From NCBI RefSeq assembly GCF_027887165.1, contig NC_077228.1, forward strand, positions 424,469,207 to 424,533,206: DNA of 64,000 nt, in the 5' to 3' direction. A program made the translations under genes and the position numbers. The stretch comes from Monodelphis domestica. Taxonomy: Eukaryota; Chordata; Mammalia; Didelphimorphia; Didelphidae. Shown here one piece after another: positions 47,906 to 60,258 of the stretch (the stretch's first letter is position 1; every line of letters begins with the position of its first letter). Below the pieces are notes generated by a model. It saw only the letters and a list, made by a program, of their open reading frames with translations. It was not told the DNA's origin and ran no database searches.

Positions 47906-48723
47906 CCACAATCTATTTTTAGATTTTAATCCCCAAAAAGTAATAACTTAGTATTTGAAGTAGATCTACCTATTTTAATCTACAAAAAGGTGCGAACTAA
48001 CTACTAAAGGTGTGATCTAACCAAACAAGGTATAATCTAACCAAAGAAGGTATGAACTAAAGAGTGGGCAGTCCTAGAGAAGAGCATCTGCTGTGATTGG
48101 TAGACTTGAAGTTTAGGGGAGGTGACACAAGAGAAAAAGATCTTTAAAAAGAGGACCACAGAGGCCAGAAGATCATTCGAAGACATTCAAGATTCTATAT
48201 ATTCGAGCATTTGAGATTCAGAATAGAGGGAAGAAGAATCACTTGGAGGACATTCAGACTTGGCAGTGGAACCGGACCCTGAGGAGCTCATGCAGGTGAC
48301 CTCAAACTGCTTTTCCTTTTAGACAGTTACCATTGCTGAGTGAAAGGCTGACTTAGTGACCCTGCCTTTCTGGAGGTGTAAACCTCTAAGAAAGGTCAAT
48401 TGTCTTGAGACTCCTTTTCCCTGTTTAGGGCCTTAGAATTTCTAACTGGCTCTGAGGAAACCAGAGCTCTCTCTCTCCCTTTCTACCCTTTTATCTATTC
48501 CTTAATATCTTCCCTCTATTGTAAATAAACTACCACAAATTCCATTTTACTTTAGTAATTCATTTTGGGATTTAGTAATTTAATCCCTGGTGACCACCAA
48601 TTTTAACCACCTATTAAATATTCAGTACAAACATATAATAATTTAACATACTACAAAGGGATGTTTATTAAGAATATGTTTATGGGGAGAATTATAAAAA
48701 ACATCCTTCCAAACTAAGGAACA
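47762..48723 (+). mobile_element. solo LTR, LTR-B-related
   Basis: A 962-bp element starting TGTGAAGATT and ending AAGGAACA, flanked by TTCT on both sides (47758-47761 and 48724-48727). It shares with the other LTR-B copies the 'tgtgattggtagac' block (48091), 'ttaggggaggtgacac' (48113), and a 'ccctggtgaccaccaa' block. An AATAAAC signal lies near 48524. Its first 145 bases hold a 62-bp tandem repeat absent from the other copies. No internal region remains. Confidence 0.65.
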
Positions 48724-48727
48724 TTCT

Positions 48728-51075
48728 CTCCTCAAAAGAAAAAGTAGGGATAGAGGGAATGGATTATGTCAATTGGTTATTTGACCTCCAAGACTTGAGT
48801 TCTATCCATAAAATGATGAAGTTTGACTAGATAGATTTAAAGACTTTTCTGGCTTTACATCTTTGTATGAGAGTCTGGTAAGGGTCTCTTGATTCACATA
48901 ATCTTTAGAGTATTCATAAAAAGTCTACCTTTCAACTCGGGAGAATTTGTCATAAATAATTAAAACCATCTCCCTCCCAGTGGGTACTGACCCAGTAGAA
49001 GGAAGAATGTTTGGATTAAGCTTGAACTTTTGTTTATCTCAGTTGGCAGCAGAAGCCTACAAGGATGAGACACTACCATGGAAAGGATGAAGTAGAACTG
49101 AAAAGTTTTCAAGTGATATGATTCATTATCTATTGTGTTTCACTTTCCTACCCTTTCACCTAATCCAATTAAACTGTTTCCTAACATAAACTGTTTATAA
49201 GAATGATTGTGACTAGGCTATCTAGGGGACCCTAGAGTCAGGAAGGTCTGGGTTCAGGCCTTACTAAGGCCATAATTCTGATTTGTGACTCTCCCTGCCT
49301 CAAGTGCCCCAGGGACCTCTCTAAAATCATAGATTGTAGAGATATTGATATGCATTGGTAGAAGCAGCTCCTTACCAGAAGCCCTCAATTCTGATGAAAT
49401 TGCAGCTCTAGTTAAAAAAAAAATTAAGATAATGAGCCTTTTGACACTTGACTGACCCAGGTCTGGAAAGGGAAGCAAATCATATGGGATCAGGCTAAAC
49501 ATATGAGTCAAAGATCAATCAAATATACTTTTTTTCATATTTTAAAATTTAATACACATTTTTGACATTTTCTCCATTGCTTTAAGTCTATACAATCAAC
49601 AACAGAATAAATCAAGCTTTGATTTATTGCATTTCCTGATTTCCAAAGTGTAAATGCACACACTGAAATTTTTTTCTTTTTTTTTAAACATTATTTTATT
49701 TGGTCATTTCCAAACATTATTCATTGGAAACAAAGATCATTTTCTTTTCCTCCCCCCACCCACCTCTCTCATTCAAATATACTTCTGAAGATGATTATTT
49801 GAGGATTTGGGTAACAACCATATGCCCAGGATTCTGACTACTGATACCTCTATCTACCAGGCATTGGTCACAGGACCTTGTTACACAAGAATATTGATAT
49901 GTATATATAATTAATGGAATGTAACATGATGTGAAATTATGTAAATAAATGAAAATAAAAGCCCATACTGGAAATTTAACAATCAACTCTTTCCTGAGTT
50001 TCCCAGCAACACCCAGGGAAGAAGTATCTCCAGGAAAAGTGCTGTCAATAATTTCTAATCCTATCACTGTAGGACAAAGCCCTATTACTCAATCCTAGTT
50101 AGAGTTCTGACCACATTAGTTATCTTTGAATAAACACTTATTTAGAGACATGCAGATTCCTACTCATAATATGGTAAGGCAATATCTTATTAATCTAATG
50201 ATCAAATTTAGCAAAATTTAACAAAATTGATGCTTTGCCTGTCAAAAAAAAATTAAGTCAACTGAAAAATCCAAAGGAAAAAAATCAGTAAAATAATAAC
50301 ATGAATAAAACTATTTCTCAAAGTTACAGCACAGAAGGGATACATTAAGTTTAGTTCAATGACCTATAAGTCTTGCAAACAAATACACCATCTAATCAAT
50401 TAAATCTATAATCTATTAAATCTATAAATTAAATCTATAAATCAATTAAAACTATAGCTCTCAGCAGCAACTATTTGTCATGCCTAATATTTATAATAAT
50501 ACAACATTCCTAAATGATAATAAATTAGTTTTTTTAAAGTTTTCAAAATTCTGTACAAAGTAGGTACAATTTTATTCCTATTTTGAAGAGGAGAAAACAG
50601 GCTGAGAATGGTTAAGACTTGCCCATGGTCACTTCTGAGGCAGAACTCAGGTCTTCCTGATTCCAAGTCCAATTCTTTATTAATCTATTATGCCAATCAG
50701 ACTTCTTATTTATTAAAAAAAAAGTTGGACAACTCTCTAAGAAAAGATTCACTTGAGAAAAGCCATCATAATCCAAATATATTCTATGGCAATTAAAGCA
50801 AGAGTTTTTGACCAAGAATATGAGTCATGAAGCTACTTCAAGAGATTTGGAAACTAGATAGTCAGTTGAGCTAGAAGAACCATGTAGTCTCCACTAGATG
50901 GTCAAAGAATTTTTCTTAGAATATGTTCAGGTATTAGAAAAATGTTTATAAATACTCTTCTAAGGATCAGAGCTTCTACAGAGGGTATTTATTTAGACAA
51001 TATAATATGGTAGAGTTAAGAGACATCTGTGCTAAGCAAGGCTGACAATTCTCAGAAATAGTCATCAAGAACCGT
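48728..51075. other. gene-free stretch with old repeats
   Basis: No gene is seen. At about 49670-49775 there is a T-rich block with 'tttatttggtcatttccaaa' that recurs in marsupial genomes as a LINE end (family uncertain). A reverse MIR lies at about 50545-50695. A run of AATCTAT-like units lies at about 50395-50455. Confidence 0.45.
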
Positions 51076-51080
51076 GGTTA

Positions 51081-51350
51081 TGGACAGTTAAGTGGCACAG
51101 AAGATAGAGTGCTAGGTCTGGAGTCAAAAAGGCTTGAAATTAAACTTGACTTCAGATACTTTTTAGCTGCATGGCCCTGGGCAAGTCACTTGACCTCAAC
51201 CTGCCTTGATTTTCTTATCTGTGAAATGGATAATAATAGCACCTACCTTCCTTGTGGTGAGGACCCAATGAAATAATATTTGTAAAGCATTTAGCACAGT
51301 GCCTCACACAGAGAAAACCCTATTTAATGTTAGCTATTAGTGTTATTTTT
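51081..51350 (+). repeat. MAR1/MIR-type SINE
   Basis: tRNA-like head ('gatagagtgctaggtctgg'), core ('ggccctgggcaagtcacttg'), and the 3' part ending 'cacagtgcctcacacagag'. Confidence 0.8.
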
Positions 51351-51619
51351 AAAGTCACCAAATGAATATATGCTTAGATAACATAGCTTTGCATAACTTT
51401 TAATTTTTCAATGTCATTAAGACTTTTAATCTTGAGAAACCATGAAAAAAAGTGTAGGTAGAGGCAGAGGGGACAAAAAAGCAGGGATTTAACCAAGGTA
51501 GAATGGGGAAAAGTGATAAATAATATAACTTAATTCTCATCTTGAAGTAAACTAGTACATAAAGGTGTCAAGCATGAAGATCTCTTGTTTAGAGATCTAT
51601 CAAGTCTGAGGGCAAAACC

Positions 51620-51769
51620 CATGAGTAAGAATGCTGGTCTTGAAGTTAAAAAAAAATCGAGTTAGAATTCTGCTTCAAACATTTGCCAGGTATGTGAACC
51701 TGGGCAAGTCACTAAATATCTCTGATCTGGTTTCCTTATCTCTCTATCAAGAATAATAAGAGCACAGTA

Positions 51770-51817
<48 letters not shown>
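51620..51817 (+). repeat. SINE core followed by (CA)n microsatellite
   Basis: A diverged SINE core ('gaacctgggcaagtcactaa') at about 51625-51765 runs into a (CA)n tract at about 51770-51817 of some 24 units, with one interruption near its end. Confidence 0.8.
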
Positions 51818-51818
<1 letters not shown>

Positions 51819-52955
51819 GAGTTGTTTAAGATGAAATGATATGGACAGAGAATTCTTAGAAAACTTTAGAGGGTCAGCTCAGTATCAGCTATCACCATCA
51901 TCATAATCACAGGAGGTAAGGGCAAATATGGATTCCTATTCATAAAATGGCAAGGCAATATCTTATTTATCTAATGGTCAAATCTAGCAACTTTAGCTAT
52001 TTAGATTCTATGTTTCTATGCTCTATTTCAACTCTGGATTCATTCAGATTTCATTATGGAATATTTTGGAAGATGGGTACTACATTTGACTATGGCTCTT
52101 ATTACACCTCAGCTGGGACAACTTTTTGTTTTGACTAGGGCAGGGAAAGAGGGAATGCTGGGTATAAAGAATTCTATTTAAATGGCTAAAGTGCAAATTT
52201 CCCCATTTCATGGTTAAAGGAGGTAGTTTTCTCGTTTAGGGAAGAAAGCTTCAGTTATTTAAAAAAAAAAAAAAGCTATTGATGTGGAACTCCTCATTTC
52301 TTCATACTGCCAGATGAAGCACTACTATATTTCATGTAAGTAGGCTATTCCTATAATTTGAGACACTCAGCCCATCAAATTTATTTTCTATATCCTTGAT
52401 CTATCCAGGTATTAGAAAAAAAATATGTTCACCTCTACTATTTAAACATTTTTTCAGGTTTTTCAAGGGAGAACTTAAGAAAAAAAAATGTTTCAAACCT
52501 TCTTGTTGAATGGTTACTAAGCCTTGACATTATTATTCTGAATTAAATAAAGCACATCTCATCCTATATGGGTTAAGTCTTAAGCAATAAAGGTCCACAG
52601 AGGAAAATACATCTTCATTTTTTATTGATTTATATTTGAGTGCCCATTAAAATTCCAAGTGCTGTGGTTAAACTAGATGAATTGAGATGGCATTTTCCTC
52701 CTAAAGATAGGGGAATAAGCATTTTCCAAAGTTGAATGAGAAAAACAGAATAAAAGGCTAAAAGATTAATGCTAGAACATGACTTGAATGACTGCATAAA
52801 TGGCACACATTAAAATTTCGTTAGCACAAAGCTGGGAAGGATAACTCATAGCTAAAATCTGGATAACAGAGTCAGAAATGGAAAGACATCAACAAGCTAG
52901 AAGTTTAGGCCTGTTCTAATGGGATGGAATTTAAGATGGTTAAAGGAGAAGGTCT
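51818..52955. other. no gene seen
   Basis: AT-rich sequence. The 63-codon plus-strand frame at 51947-52138 lacks a domain. Confidence 0.45.
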
Positions 52956-52959
52956 ATAC

Positions 52960-53400
52960 TTTGGTTCAAAAATTTGGTGGCACAAGCACAGGATGAGGAG
53001 TCATAGATAGTTCATATGAAAAATATCTGGGGGGGTTTTCAGAACTGCAAATACCATATGAATCAACATAATGACATGCCAGTTAAAAAGCAAACATAGT
53101 ATTAGGCATCATTAAAAGAGACACAAGACATAGAGAAAGGAGGGACGTGACACTCTTCCTCTATTGGACACTGTTCAGTCACATCTGGAGCATAATGTTT
53201 GATTTTAGGTACCATGTTTCAAGATGGTCATAGAAATGTGTTCAGAAGAAGAAAGACCAAACTGTTTAGAGGAGTGGAGATCATGTCACAGAAGAATCAA
53301 TTGAAATAGCAGGAAATGTATAGGTTGGAGAAGAAAAATTTTAGGGGAGGATATATTATACCTCAAATAATTAAAGACAGTTTGGACTACTCCCAATTTC
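52960..53400 (+). repeat. L3/CR1-like LINE fragment
   Basis: It contains the ordered wording of the CR1/L3 3' end: 'gttcagtcacatctggagca', 'catgtcacagaagaatcaat', 'aggttggagaag', and 'aggggaggatatatta'. No frame is open. Confidence 0.65.
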
Positions 53401-53727
53401 TTCATGTCTATACACCTTAATCATACTTTTTCTGTGTTTCTATTCAACTCTTTCCTTCCTGTCCACTGTGTTATTTGGATCCTGATTATTATTATTTTTT
53501 TAATAAAACTCTCCTTCACATTAGATTACTTCCTTTCACATTCCGTCCATCCCTTTGAATTCATGAAAAACTGGCTTTCCCAATAAATGTTACAAATATG
53601 GCGGGCAAGTGCATGTTTTATCATGAATTCTATATAATCAAGGTTGGTCACTGTATTGATCACAATTTTACAATATTTCAAAGTTGTTTACATTTATAAT
53701 ATTCCTGTCACTCCAAAAGCTGAGGAA
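53401..53727. other. no gene seen
   Basis: AT-rich; a 60-codon hydrophobic plus-strand frame looks like chance. Confidence 0.4.
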
Positions 53728-53965
53728 ATTGGTGACTGAGTAGATAGAGACTTGATCCTGGAATCAAGAAGACTTGAGTTCAAATCCAGCCTCAGACATT
53801 CATTAGCTATGTGACTGTGGGCAAGTCACTTTACCCTATTTGTCTCAGTTTCCTCATATGTAAAATGGCAATAATAATAGCACCTACCTCCCAGATTTTA
53901 ACAAGTATCAAATGTGATAATATTTATTAAAAGAGCTCAGTACAATGCCTGGCACATGAAAACTT
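53728..53965 (+). repeat. MAR1/MIR-type SINE
   Basis: Head ('gtagatagagacttgatcct'), box-B-like 'gagttcaaatccagcctcag', core 'gtgggcaagtcactttaccc', 3' part 'agctcagtacaatgcctggc'. A further MIR 3' piece is at about 54090-54175. Confidence 0.8.
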
Positions 53966-54487
53966 ATTCTCTTTCTTTTTCCTGCCTCTATTTTCTGTTT
54001 TTAGGTATTTCCTTTCTTACTGGGACAGGAAAAGTAGATCTAGTCTTTATTTTCCAGTATTAATTTGACTATCTCACTTTTGCTATCATTTAGCAACCTC
54101 AGTTTTCTCATTTGTAAAGTGGAGGAATAGGACAAGTTGACCCCTGAGGTCCTTTCTGGCTGTGGTCTGTGATCCTCCTTTGAGGTTCACTCCATCTAGA
54201 TTTGTTATTCTGTCCAGATCCTGGTTGTAGTTATCCATCCTTTTCACTTCACCCTCTATCCCTGGAAGCTACTCTCCCACCTCTTTCAGAGAGTTCAGCC
54301 TTGGCTCATAGTGGTCAGAAGCCAGCTAGAATCAGCTCTGCATAGTTGACTGCTCAGTTTTCAATGTGAAGGTTTATACCTCTGAAATCCAACAAACCTA
54401 TAAATCAGAACTCGATTTATTGTTTTCTAAATTGTTCAAAAAGTGTTTGAAAAAAGGTTAAAAATGCAGATTAAACTTAAAAGGGTC

Positions 54488-54770
54488 TTATAGTTTATGT
54501 GTGTATATATAGATATATACTTTCCCATATATGTGTATATATGCATATAAATATATATATGTATATGTAATGTATACAAATGTATATGTATATACATACA
54601 CATATTTATACACATAAACACATATGTATGAGGACTGGTCATTGAAACATTTATTGGCAGATCCTTGTTTACAGTCTTTCAGCACCACTCTTGCTCTTAT
54701 GCTAAAGACTATATATATATACATATATATTATGTATATTTAGTTTACACACATATTATGCTAAAGACTA
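54488..54770. repeat. TA/TATG-rich simple repeat region
   Basis: Runs of alternating TA, TG and TATG steps at 54495-54620 and 54705-54745. Frames of 68 and 78 codons on the minus strand with YIYI-type repeats are by-products. Confidence 0.8.
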
Positions 54771-55085
54771 CTAAACTAGATGTTTACATTCCTTCAAATA
54801 CTTCCAGGTTTATAAATCTCACTTCTCATGACTTTCACCTTCTTTCCACTTCAGTGTCACATAAATATATGATCTCATTATTACCTATAAATATTCTCTC
54901 TCCACAACCCAGAACCCAAATAATCCTTGATCTCATCATAATCCCCTTCCAATTTACACTCTATTTCATTACTTCTAACCTATTCTCTTCTTAATTTTGT
55001 ATTTTTTCAAACTGAGTTTTATTTTTTTTAATCTATAAGCATTTGTCTTCGCCTTGTAAAAAGGAATTCTTTATTCCTTTTTTTT
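54771..55085. other. no gene seen
   Basis: Pyrimidine- and AT-rich text with an L1-like feel (reverse) but no firm assignment. Confidence 0.35.
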
Positions 55086-55509
55086 TTTAATTTAACGGGG
55101 AACCTGGAGGTCCTCTTACCATAGAGATGTATAGGGATTAACCAGTCCACAGTTACAGGAAAGAGAAACCATAGAAACAGGAAGGAGGAACCATAGAGAC
55201 AGGAAGAGAGGTAGGAAAAGGGTATGTAAAAGGGGAGTCAGTTGCTGACAGTTGGCTGGCAGTTGCTGACAGAATTGGCAGTTGTGGGGAAGTTGGCTGC
55301 TGGGTATGGGGGTTGGTTGCTGGTGGTGTGGGTTAGTGATTAGTTGGTAGTTGTTATTCTAGGTAGATATAGACAGTTTAGGTAGTAATTATAGGTAGTC
55401 ATAGGGAATCTATTTAGACATTAGGAAATTTTCTTTCTCTACCTCTTTCCTATATTTCTCTCCTTTACAATATTCATTTTACTATATTCTTTTACTATCT
55501 CTACTTTAT

Positions 55510-55724
55510 TTTATTTTATTATTATTTTTAAAAAAACCCTTACCTTCTGTCTTAGAGTCAATACTGTGTATTGGTTCCAAGGCAGAAGAGTGGTAAGGGC
55601 TAGGCAATGGGGGTTAAGTGAGTTGCCTAGTGTCACACAGCTAGGTAGTGTCTGAGGCCAGATTTGACCCTAGGACCTCCTGTCTCTAGGTCTGACTCAA
55701 TCCACTGAGCCACCCAGCTGCCCC
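55510..55724 (-). repeat. WSINE1-type SINE
   Basis: Reverse form: T-rich tail on the left, 'ccaaggcagaagagtggtaa', 'gtcacacagctaggtagtgt', and the head 'cacccagctgcccc' on the right. A CTACTTTAT duplication (55501-55509 and 55725-55733) marks the target site within LTR-C. Confidence 0.9.
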
Positions 55725-55824
55725 CTACTTTATCTATTTTAATTAAACTAAATAGTTAATTGCTAAAAGCTGCTAGTTTTCTTTTCTCTGGCTTAAAGGG
55801 ATAATATTAATTTATAACTCTACT

Positions 55825-55890
55825 TTGTAGTTTTTCGTATCAGCAAAATGCTGGATTTCTTCTGCGTTTTGCTGATACGAAAAACTACAA
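55825..55890. repeat. fold-back at the RTE 5' end
   Basis: Arms 55825-55851 and 55864-55890 are inverted copies (26 of 27 match), with a 12-base loop. The left arm starts directly after the target duplication. Confidence 0.95.
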
Positions 55891-57853
55891 GCAATTTTTC
55901 AGTGCTCTCAAGACTGTCTATGGGCCATTAAAACCCACCACCACTCCCTTGCTATCCTCTGACGGTGACACTCTCATAAAAGATAAAAAAGGCATCAGCA
56001 ACAGGTGGAAAGAACACTTCAGTCAGCTTCTCAACCGACCCTCTTCAGTCGACCAAAGCGCCCTTGATCAGATTCCCCAAAACTGCACCATTGAACAACT
56101 TGACGTCCCTCCTTCAATAGAGGAAGTCCAAAAAGCCATTAAACAAATGAGTGCAGGCAAGGCACCCGGTAAAGACAGGATCCCAACCGAGGTGTACAAG
56201 GCCTTAAATGGAAAGGCACTCCAGGCATTCCACATAGTGCTGACCAGCATATGGGAAGAGGAAGACATGCCCCCAGAACTCAGAGATGCCTCCATCATAG
56301 CCCTATACAAGAACAAAGGCGCACGAGCAGCCTGTGACAACTACAGAGGCATCTCACTACTCTCCACTGCTGGAAAGATCCTCGCCCATGTTATACTCAA
56401 CAGACTCCTGTCATCTGTTTCAGAGCAGAACCTGCCTGAATCACAATGTGGCTTCCGACCAGATCGCAGCACCATCAACATGGTCTTCACGGTGAGGCAA
56501 ATGCAGGAAAAGTGCCTTGAGCAGAACCTGAGTCTCTACATTGTCTTCATAGACCTAACAACGGCGTTCGACACAGTGAACAGGGATGCATTGTGGGTGA
56601 TCCTCAGCAAGCTCGATTGCCCAGCAAAATTCATCAAACTGATCCAGCTCTTTCATGTCGACATGACAGGGGAAGTCCTATCTGGTGGAGAGACTTCCGA
56701 TCGCTTCAACATCTCCAATGGCGTGAAACAAGGCTGTGTCCTCGCTCCGGTACTATTCAACCTATACTTCACCCAAGTATTACGACATGCTGTGATGGAT
56801 CTAGACCGGGGCGTCTACATCAAATACCGACTGGATGGCTCACTATTTGACCTTCGCCACCTGACTGCAAAAACAAAGACAACAGAGAGACTCATCCTGG
56901 AAGCTCTCTTCGCAGATGACTGTGCTCTCATGGCCCACCAAGAAAATCATCTCCAAACCATTGTGGACAGGTTCTCCACCGCAACAAAACTGTTTGGCCT
57001 GACAATCGGCCTCAGCAAAACAGAGGTGCTGTTCCAACCTGCACCAGGGAGGCCAACGAACCAGCTGTGCATTACAATCCACGGCACGCAGCTTTCTAAT
57101 GTCAACACTTTCAAGTACCTGGGCAGCACCATTGCCAAAGATGGGTCCCTAGACCACGAGATTAATGCCAGAATCCAAAAGGCCAGCCAGGCACTCGGGC
57201 GGCTGCACTGCAAAGTCCTCCAACACAGCGGTGTAAGCACTGTAACGAAGCTCAAAGTGTACAATGCAGTGGTCCTCAGCTCGCTCCTGTACGGTTGCGA
57301 GACATGGACACTGTACCAGAAGCACATGAAACAGCTGGAGCAATTCCACCAACGCTCCCTCCGGTCAATCATGAGGATCCGATGGTAGGACCGAATCACC
57401 AACCAGGAAGTCCTCGACAGAGCCAACTCCACCAGCATCGAAGTCATGGTCCTCAAAACCCAGCTACGATGGTCTGGACACGTCATCCGCATGGACCCAC
57501 AGCGAATACCAAGACAGGTATTCTATGGTGAACTGTCAGCTGGACTCAGGAAACAAGGCCGACCAAAGAAAAGATTCAAGGATCAGCTAAAGTCCAACTT
57601 GAAGTGGGCTGGCATGACACCAAAGCAACTAGAACTCGCTGCCTCTGACAGAAGCAGCTAGCAAACCCACATTAACCATGCCGCCACCACCTTTGAAGAT
57701 GAGCAACGTCGACGTCTTGCCGCTGCGCGTGAACGCCGACACCAGGCCACAACCGCACTTCCCGTAACAACGGGCGTCCCAGGCCCCATGTGCCACAGAC
57801 TCTGCGCCTCAGCCTTTGGACTCCAAAGACACATGAGGGTACACTGTAGATGA
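55864..57853 (+). pseudogene. RTE-like reverse transcriptase ORF with two stops
   Basis: One frame runs from 55864 to a TGA at 57851-57853, broken only by in-frame TAG codons at 57386-57388 and 57659-57661; there is no frameshift. The intact part from ATG 55949 is 479 codons. Reverse transcriptase blocks occur in order: 'DNYRGISLLSTAGKILA', 'QCGFRPDRST', 'VFIDLTTAFDTVNRD', 'SNGVKQGCVLAPVLFN', and the active-site box FADD (56909-56920). After it come the RTE-type 'KYLGSTIAKDGS' and 'LLYGCETWTLYQ' blocks. The C terminus past the second stop has a C2HC-like motif (CHRLC, then HMRVHC). In a live element it would copy the element's RNA at the target site. The N-terminal endonuclease is lost, so the copy is dead. 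The match to RTE rather than BovB is by motif recall. Confidence 0.85.
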
Positions 57854-57986
57854 AACTGCACAAAGACAATTGTCATTCTCAGTCATTGAGAGACTACCAC
57901 TAACAACTCTACTATATTGTCATTAAAACTTAAATTATTAAAAGCTGCTCTCTTATTTTGTCAAAATTCCTAATTTAACCCTTACA

Positions 57987-59042
57987 TTTAATTGACAACC
58001 ATGAAGAGAGACAAACCCTCAATGTTCTGATCATTTTTCTTACTTTTTACTGAAACTATCCAGAAATCAAGTTCCTAACAATTAATTCTGTTACAGTTGT
58101 TGATCCTTTATGTTAAACAGTGCCATCTACTAACAGAAAGTATAACTGCAAACAAAATTAACAATTAGATTAATTATGATTCTGAGTGGTCTAGTTTGAA
58201 TTATGATGCTGTTTCTTGTCTATCTAAAAATGGTTTATAATCCAACAGAATATTACATAGTGACTTTATATAGCACTATCTTTAGTACTTATGGCATTTT
58301 GCCTATTCCTCCTCAGGAAGAAACAGAATAATAGTTTTGTTGAACTAAAAACTTACCTTGAAGAAAAACTAGAATATAACTCAAGTATCCTTGAAAAGAG
58401 GTCTATGGTAAGGGGACTTTCAGGTCCCCCTTTAAATTAAAAAAAGAAATAAAGAATTTCTTTTTACATCCTCCTTTCTTCACACACTATTTCCAGTGGG
58501 AAAGGAAGTAGAGCAAAATTCCTATTGCAAACATGTGTAGTCAAGCAAAACAAATTTCTGCATTGGCCATATCCAAAAAAAACAACAACCAAAAAGAACA
58601 AAACCCAGACCTATCTCAATCTGTAGCCTAAGTCCATCACCTCTCTGTCAGGAAGTGAGAAACATGTTTTATTGGAAATTCCCTAATCCTGTTGCTGGTT
58701 ACTGCACTGATCAGATCTTACAAGTATTTCATAATTGTCTGTACAAAGTTGCCATATATATATATATACAAACTATTCTGGTTCTGCTTATCTCATTCTG
58801 CTTCAGTTCATTCAGGTTGACCTATGATTTTCTGAAACCTTTCCTTTCTTTATTTCTTTCTACACAATGGTATTTCATCACATTTACAGTCAATCCTCAA
58901 CATTTGTGTACTTAACTTTCATTCACGCATTTGTGTGATTTTATTAGTAACCTCTTTCCCTTTTGCATTGGCAATCATGCATATTCATTTCTTTGTGCAG
59001 TAAAAAAATGGAGAAGCATGATGTGCACAAGTTTGTGGAGAG
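57987..59042. other. no host gene seen; possible ERV leader at start
   Basis: The first 100 bases resemble the leader that follows the LTR-C end at 60647. Beyond that is AT-rich text with a (TA)n at 58755-58770. The 86-codon frame at 58655-58915 has no domain. Confidence 0.4.
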
Positions 59043-59211
59043 TGTTAAAGGCATTTTCTTAATTTCTTCCTCTGTCTCCTTGAGAGGCAAGAGAGCAGGG
59101 TTTCTAAGTAGATCAGAACTGACAGGAGTCAGTGAATCAGAGCTGAAGATTACATTACCAGGGAGACCAGGACTGAGTAAATGAAGCAGCCATGGACAGT
59201 TGGGTAGTCTT
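59043..59211 (+). mobile_element. LTR-C, left piece (interrupted by LTR-B)
   Basis: Sequence beginning TGTTAAAGG, ending at the TCTT flank of the inserted LTR-B. The LTR-C continues at 60259. The 5' edge is a guess from a TG start. Confidence 0.35.
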
Positions 59212-60254
59212 TGTGAATCTTGAAATTTCTCAGACTTGTGAATGTTAAAAGATTCTTAGACTCTACCTTAGAACATTTAGTTAAGACCATTCCCCATTTT
59301 AAACAGTGAAGCTACTTAGATCTAAAATGTGAGAACTCTACTTAGATCAGAAATGGGAAGACCTCTACTCCACCCATACTTAAGACTGCTTTAGGGAAGA
59401 AAACTCCTTGCAGAACAATGAAAAGTACCTAAACCCATACTTAAGCCATGCCTATTTTTAGAATTATTACAAAGGGGTGCTAAGTACCTATAAAGGTCAG
59501 GCAACTTGTGAACTTAAAAGGAGCAAAGAGGAAAAAACTTACACAGAGATTCTAACCTACTCAGGTGTGGATTACTAAAAGGATTAATCTACTCAGATGT
59601 GAATTCAGAATGGTCTGTCCTTTGAAAAACGTCTACTGTGATTGGTAGATGTAAGAATTTAGGGGAGGTGACATAGGAGAAAATGCCCTTTAAAAGGAGA
59701 TGAAAAACTCTCTCTGGAAACAGTCAGCTGGGAAAGGCTGCCTTGAAGGGTCTCTCTCGAGACTCTCTCGGGGACATTTCAGATTGAGTATTGAGCTGGT
59801 GAAGTCAGCTGAGATGGAGCTGGCCTGGTGTCACTAGAATCCTTGCTTGGACAGATCTTGTGGTGAGTGATTAAGGACTGACTGATCTTTTCTCTTAGGG
59901 CTTAGGCCTGGGTTGGCCAAGGCTGCCCTGGGCTGGCCTATCCTTTTCTCATTATTCCCTTTTTCCTCTCTCTCTCTCTCTTTCTTTGATTCCTCATTGT
60001 ATTATTAATTAAAAATCTATAAACCCAGTTGACTTGGGTATATTCATAATTGGGAACATTTCCCTGGCGACCACCTTATATTTGATTTAAAAACAAAACA
60101 CTGTAGTGAAAACATATTTCCAGCGGTCACAATTTACTCACCCACTCTTATATCTACTACAATTTATATTTTCCACTATTTTAATCACTACAGTTTACAA
60201 CCTCAACTATTTTAACTCTAACAGTTTATAGCATCCACTCTTTTAAATGCCACA
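59212..60254 (+). mobile_element. solo LTR, LTR-B family, nested in LTR-C
   Basis: A 1043-bp element starting TGTGAATCTT and ending AATGCCACA, with TCTT on both sides (59208-59211 and 60255-60258). It shares long blocks with 35589-36527 (reversed) and with 47762-48723: 'ctgtgattggtaga' near 59637, 'ttaggggaggtgacata' near 59660, and the 'acttgggta' 3' section near 60033. A 'ctttaaaagg' TATA-like stretch is at about 59690. No internal genes remain. Confidence 0.85.
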
Positions 60255-60258
60255 TCTT

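Larger units (their letters stand above)
55825..57904 (+). mobile_element. RTE-like non-LTR retrotransposon, 5' truncated
   Basis: A 2.08 kb insertion flanked by a 9-bp duplication AACTCTACT (55816-55824 and 57905-57913). The body carries a reverse transcriptase frame, and the 3' end after the stop is only about 50 bases, as in RTE-type elements. The endonuclease half is missing. The first 27 bases (55825-55851) are an inverted copy of 55864-55890. GC and CpG content are clearly above the surroundings. It sits inside LTR-C, so it is younger than that LTR. Confidence 0.85.
55090..57986 (+). mobile_element. LTR-C family LTR, split by a SINE and an RTE
   Basis: The LTR runs about 55090-55500, is interrupted by a SINE (55510-55724), continues to 55824, is interrupted by the RTE (55825-57904), and ends 'aatttaacccttaca' at 57986. 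A similar LTR occupies parts of 59043-60647: both share a 'tgacagttggctg'-type section, a 'cattaggaa' stretch and the 'tttaacccttaca' end. Sequence after 57986 ('cttactttttactgaaacta') resembles sequence after 60647, so the leader may also be kept. The 5' edge is unclear. Confidence 0.55.

Noticed and set aside
54436..54724. Minus-strand frames rich in Tyr and Ile
   Set aside because: Translation of a TA/TATG simple repeat.
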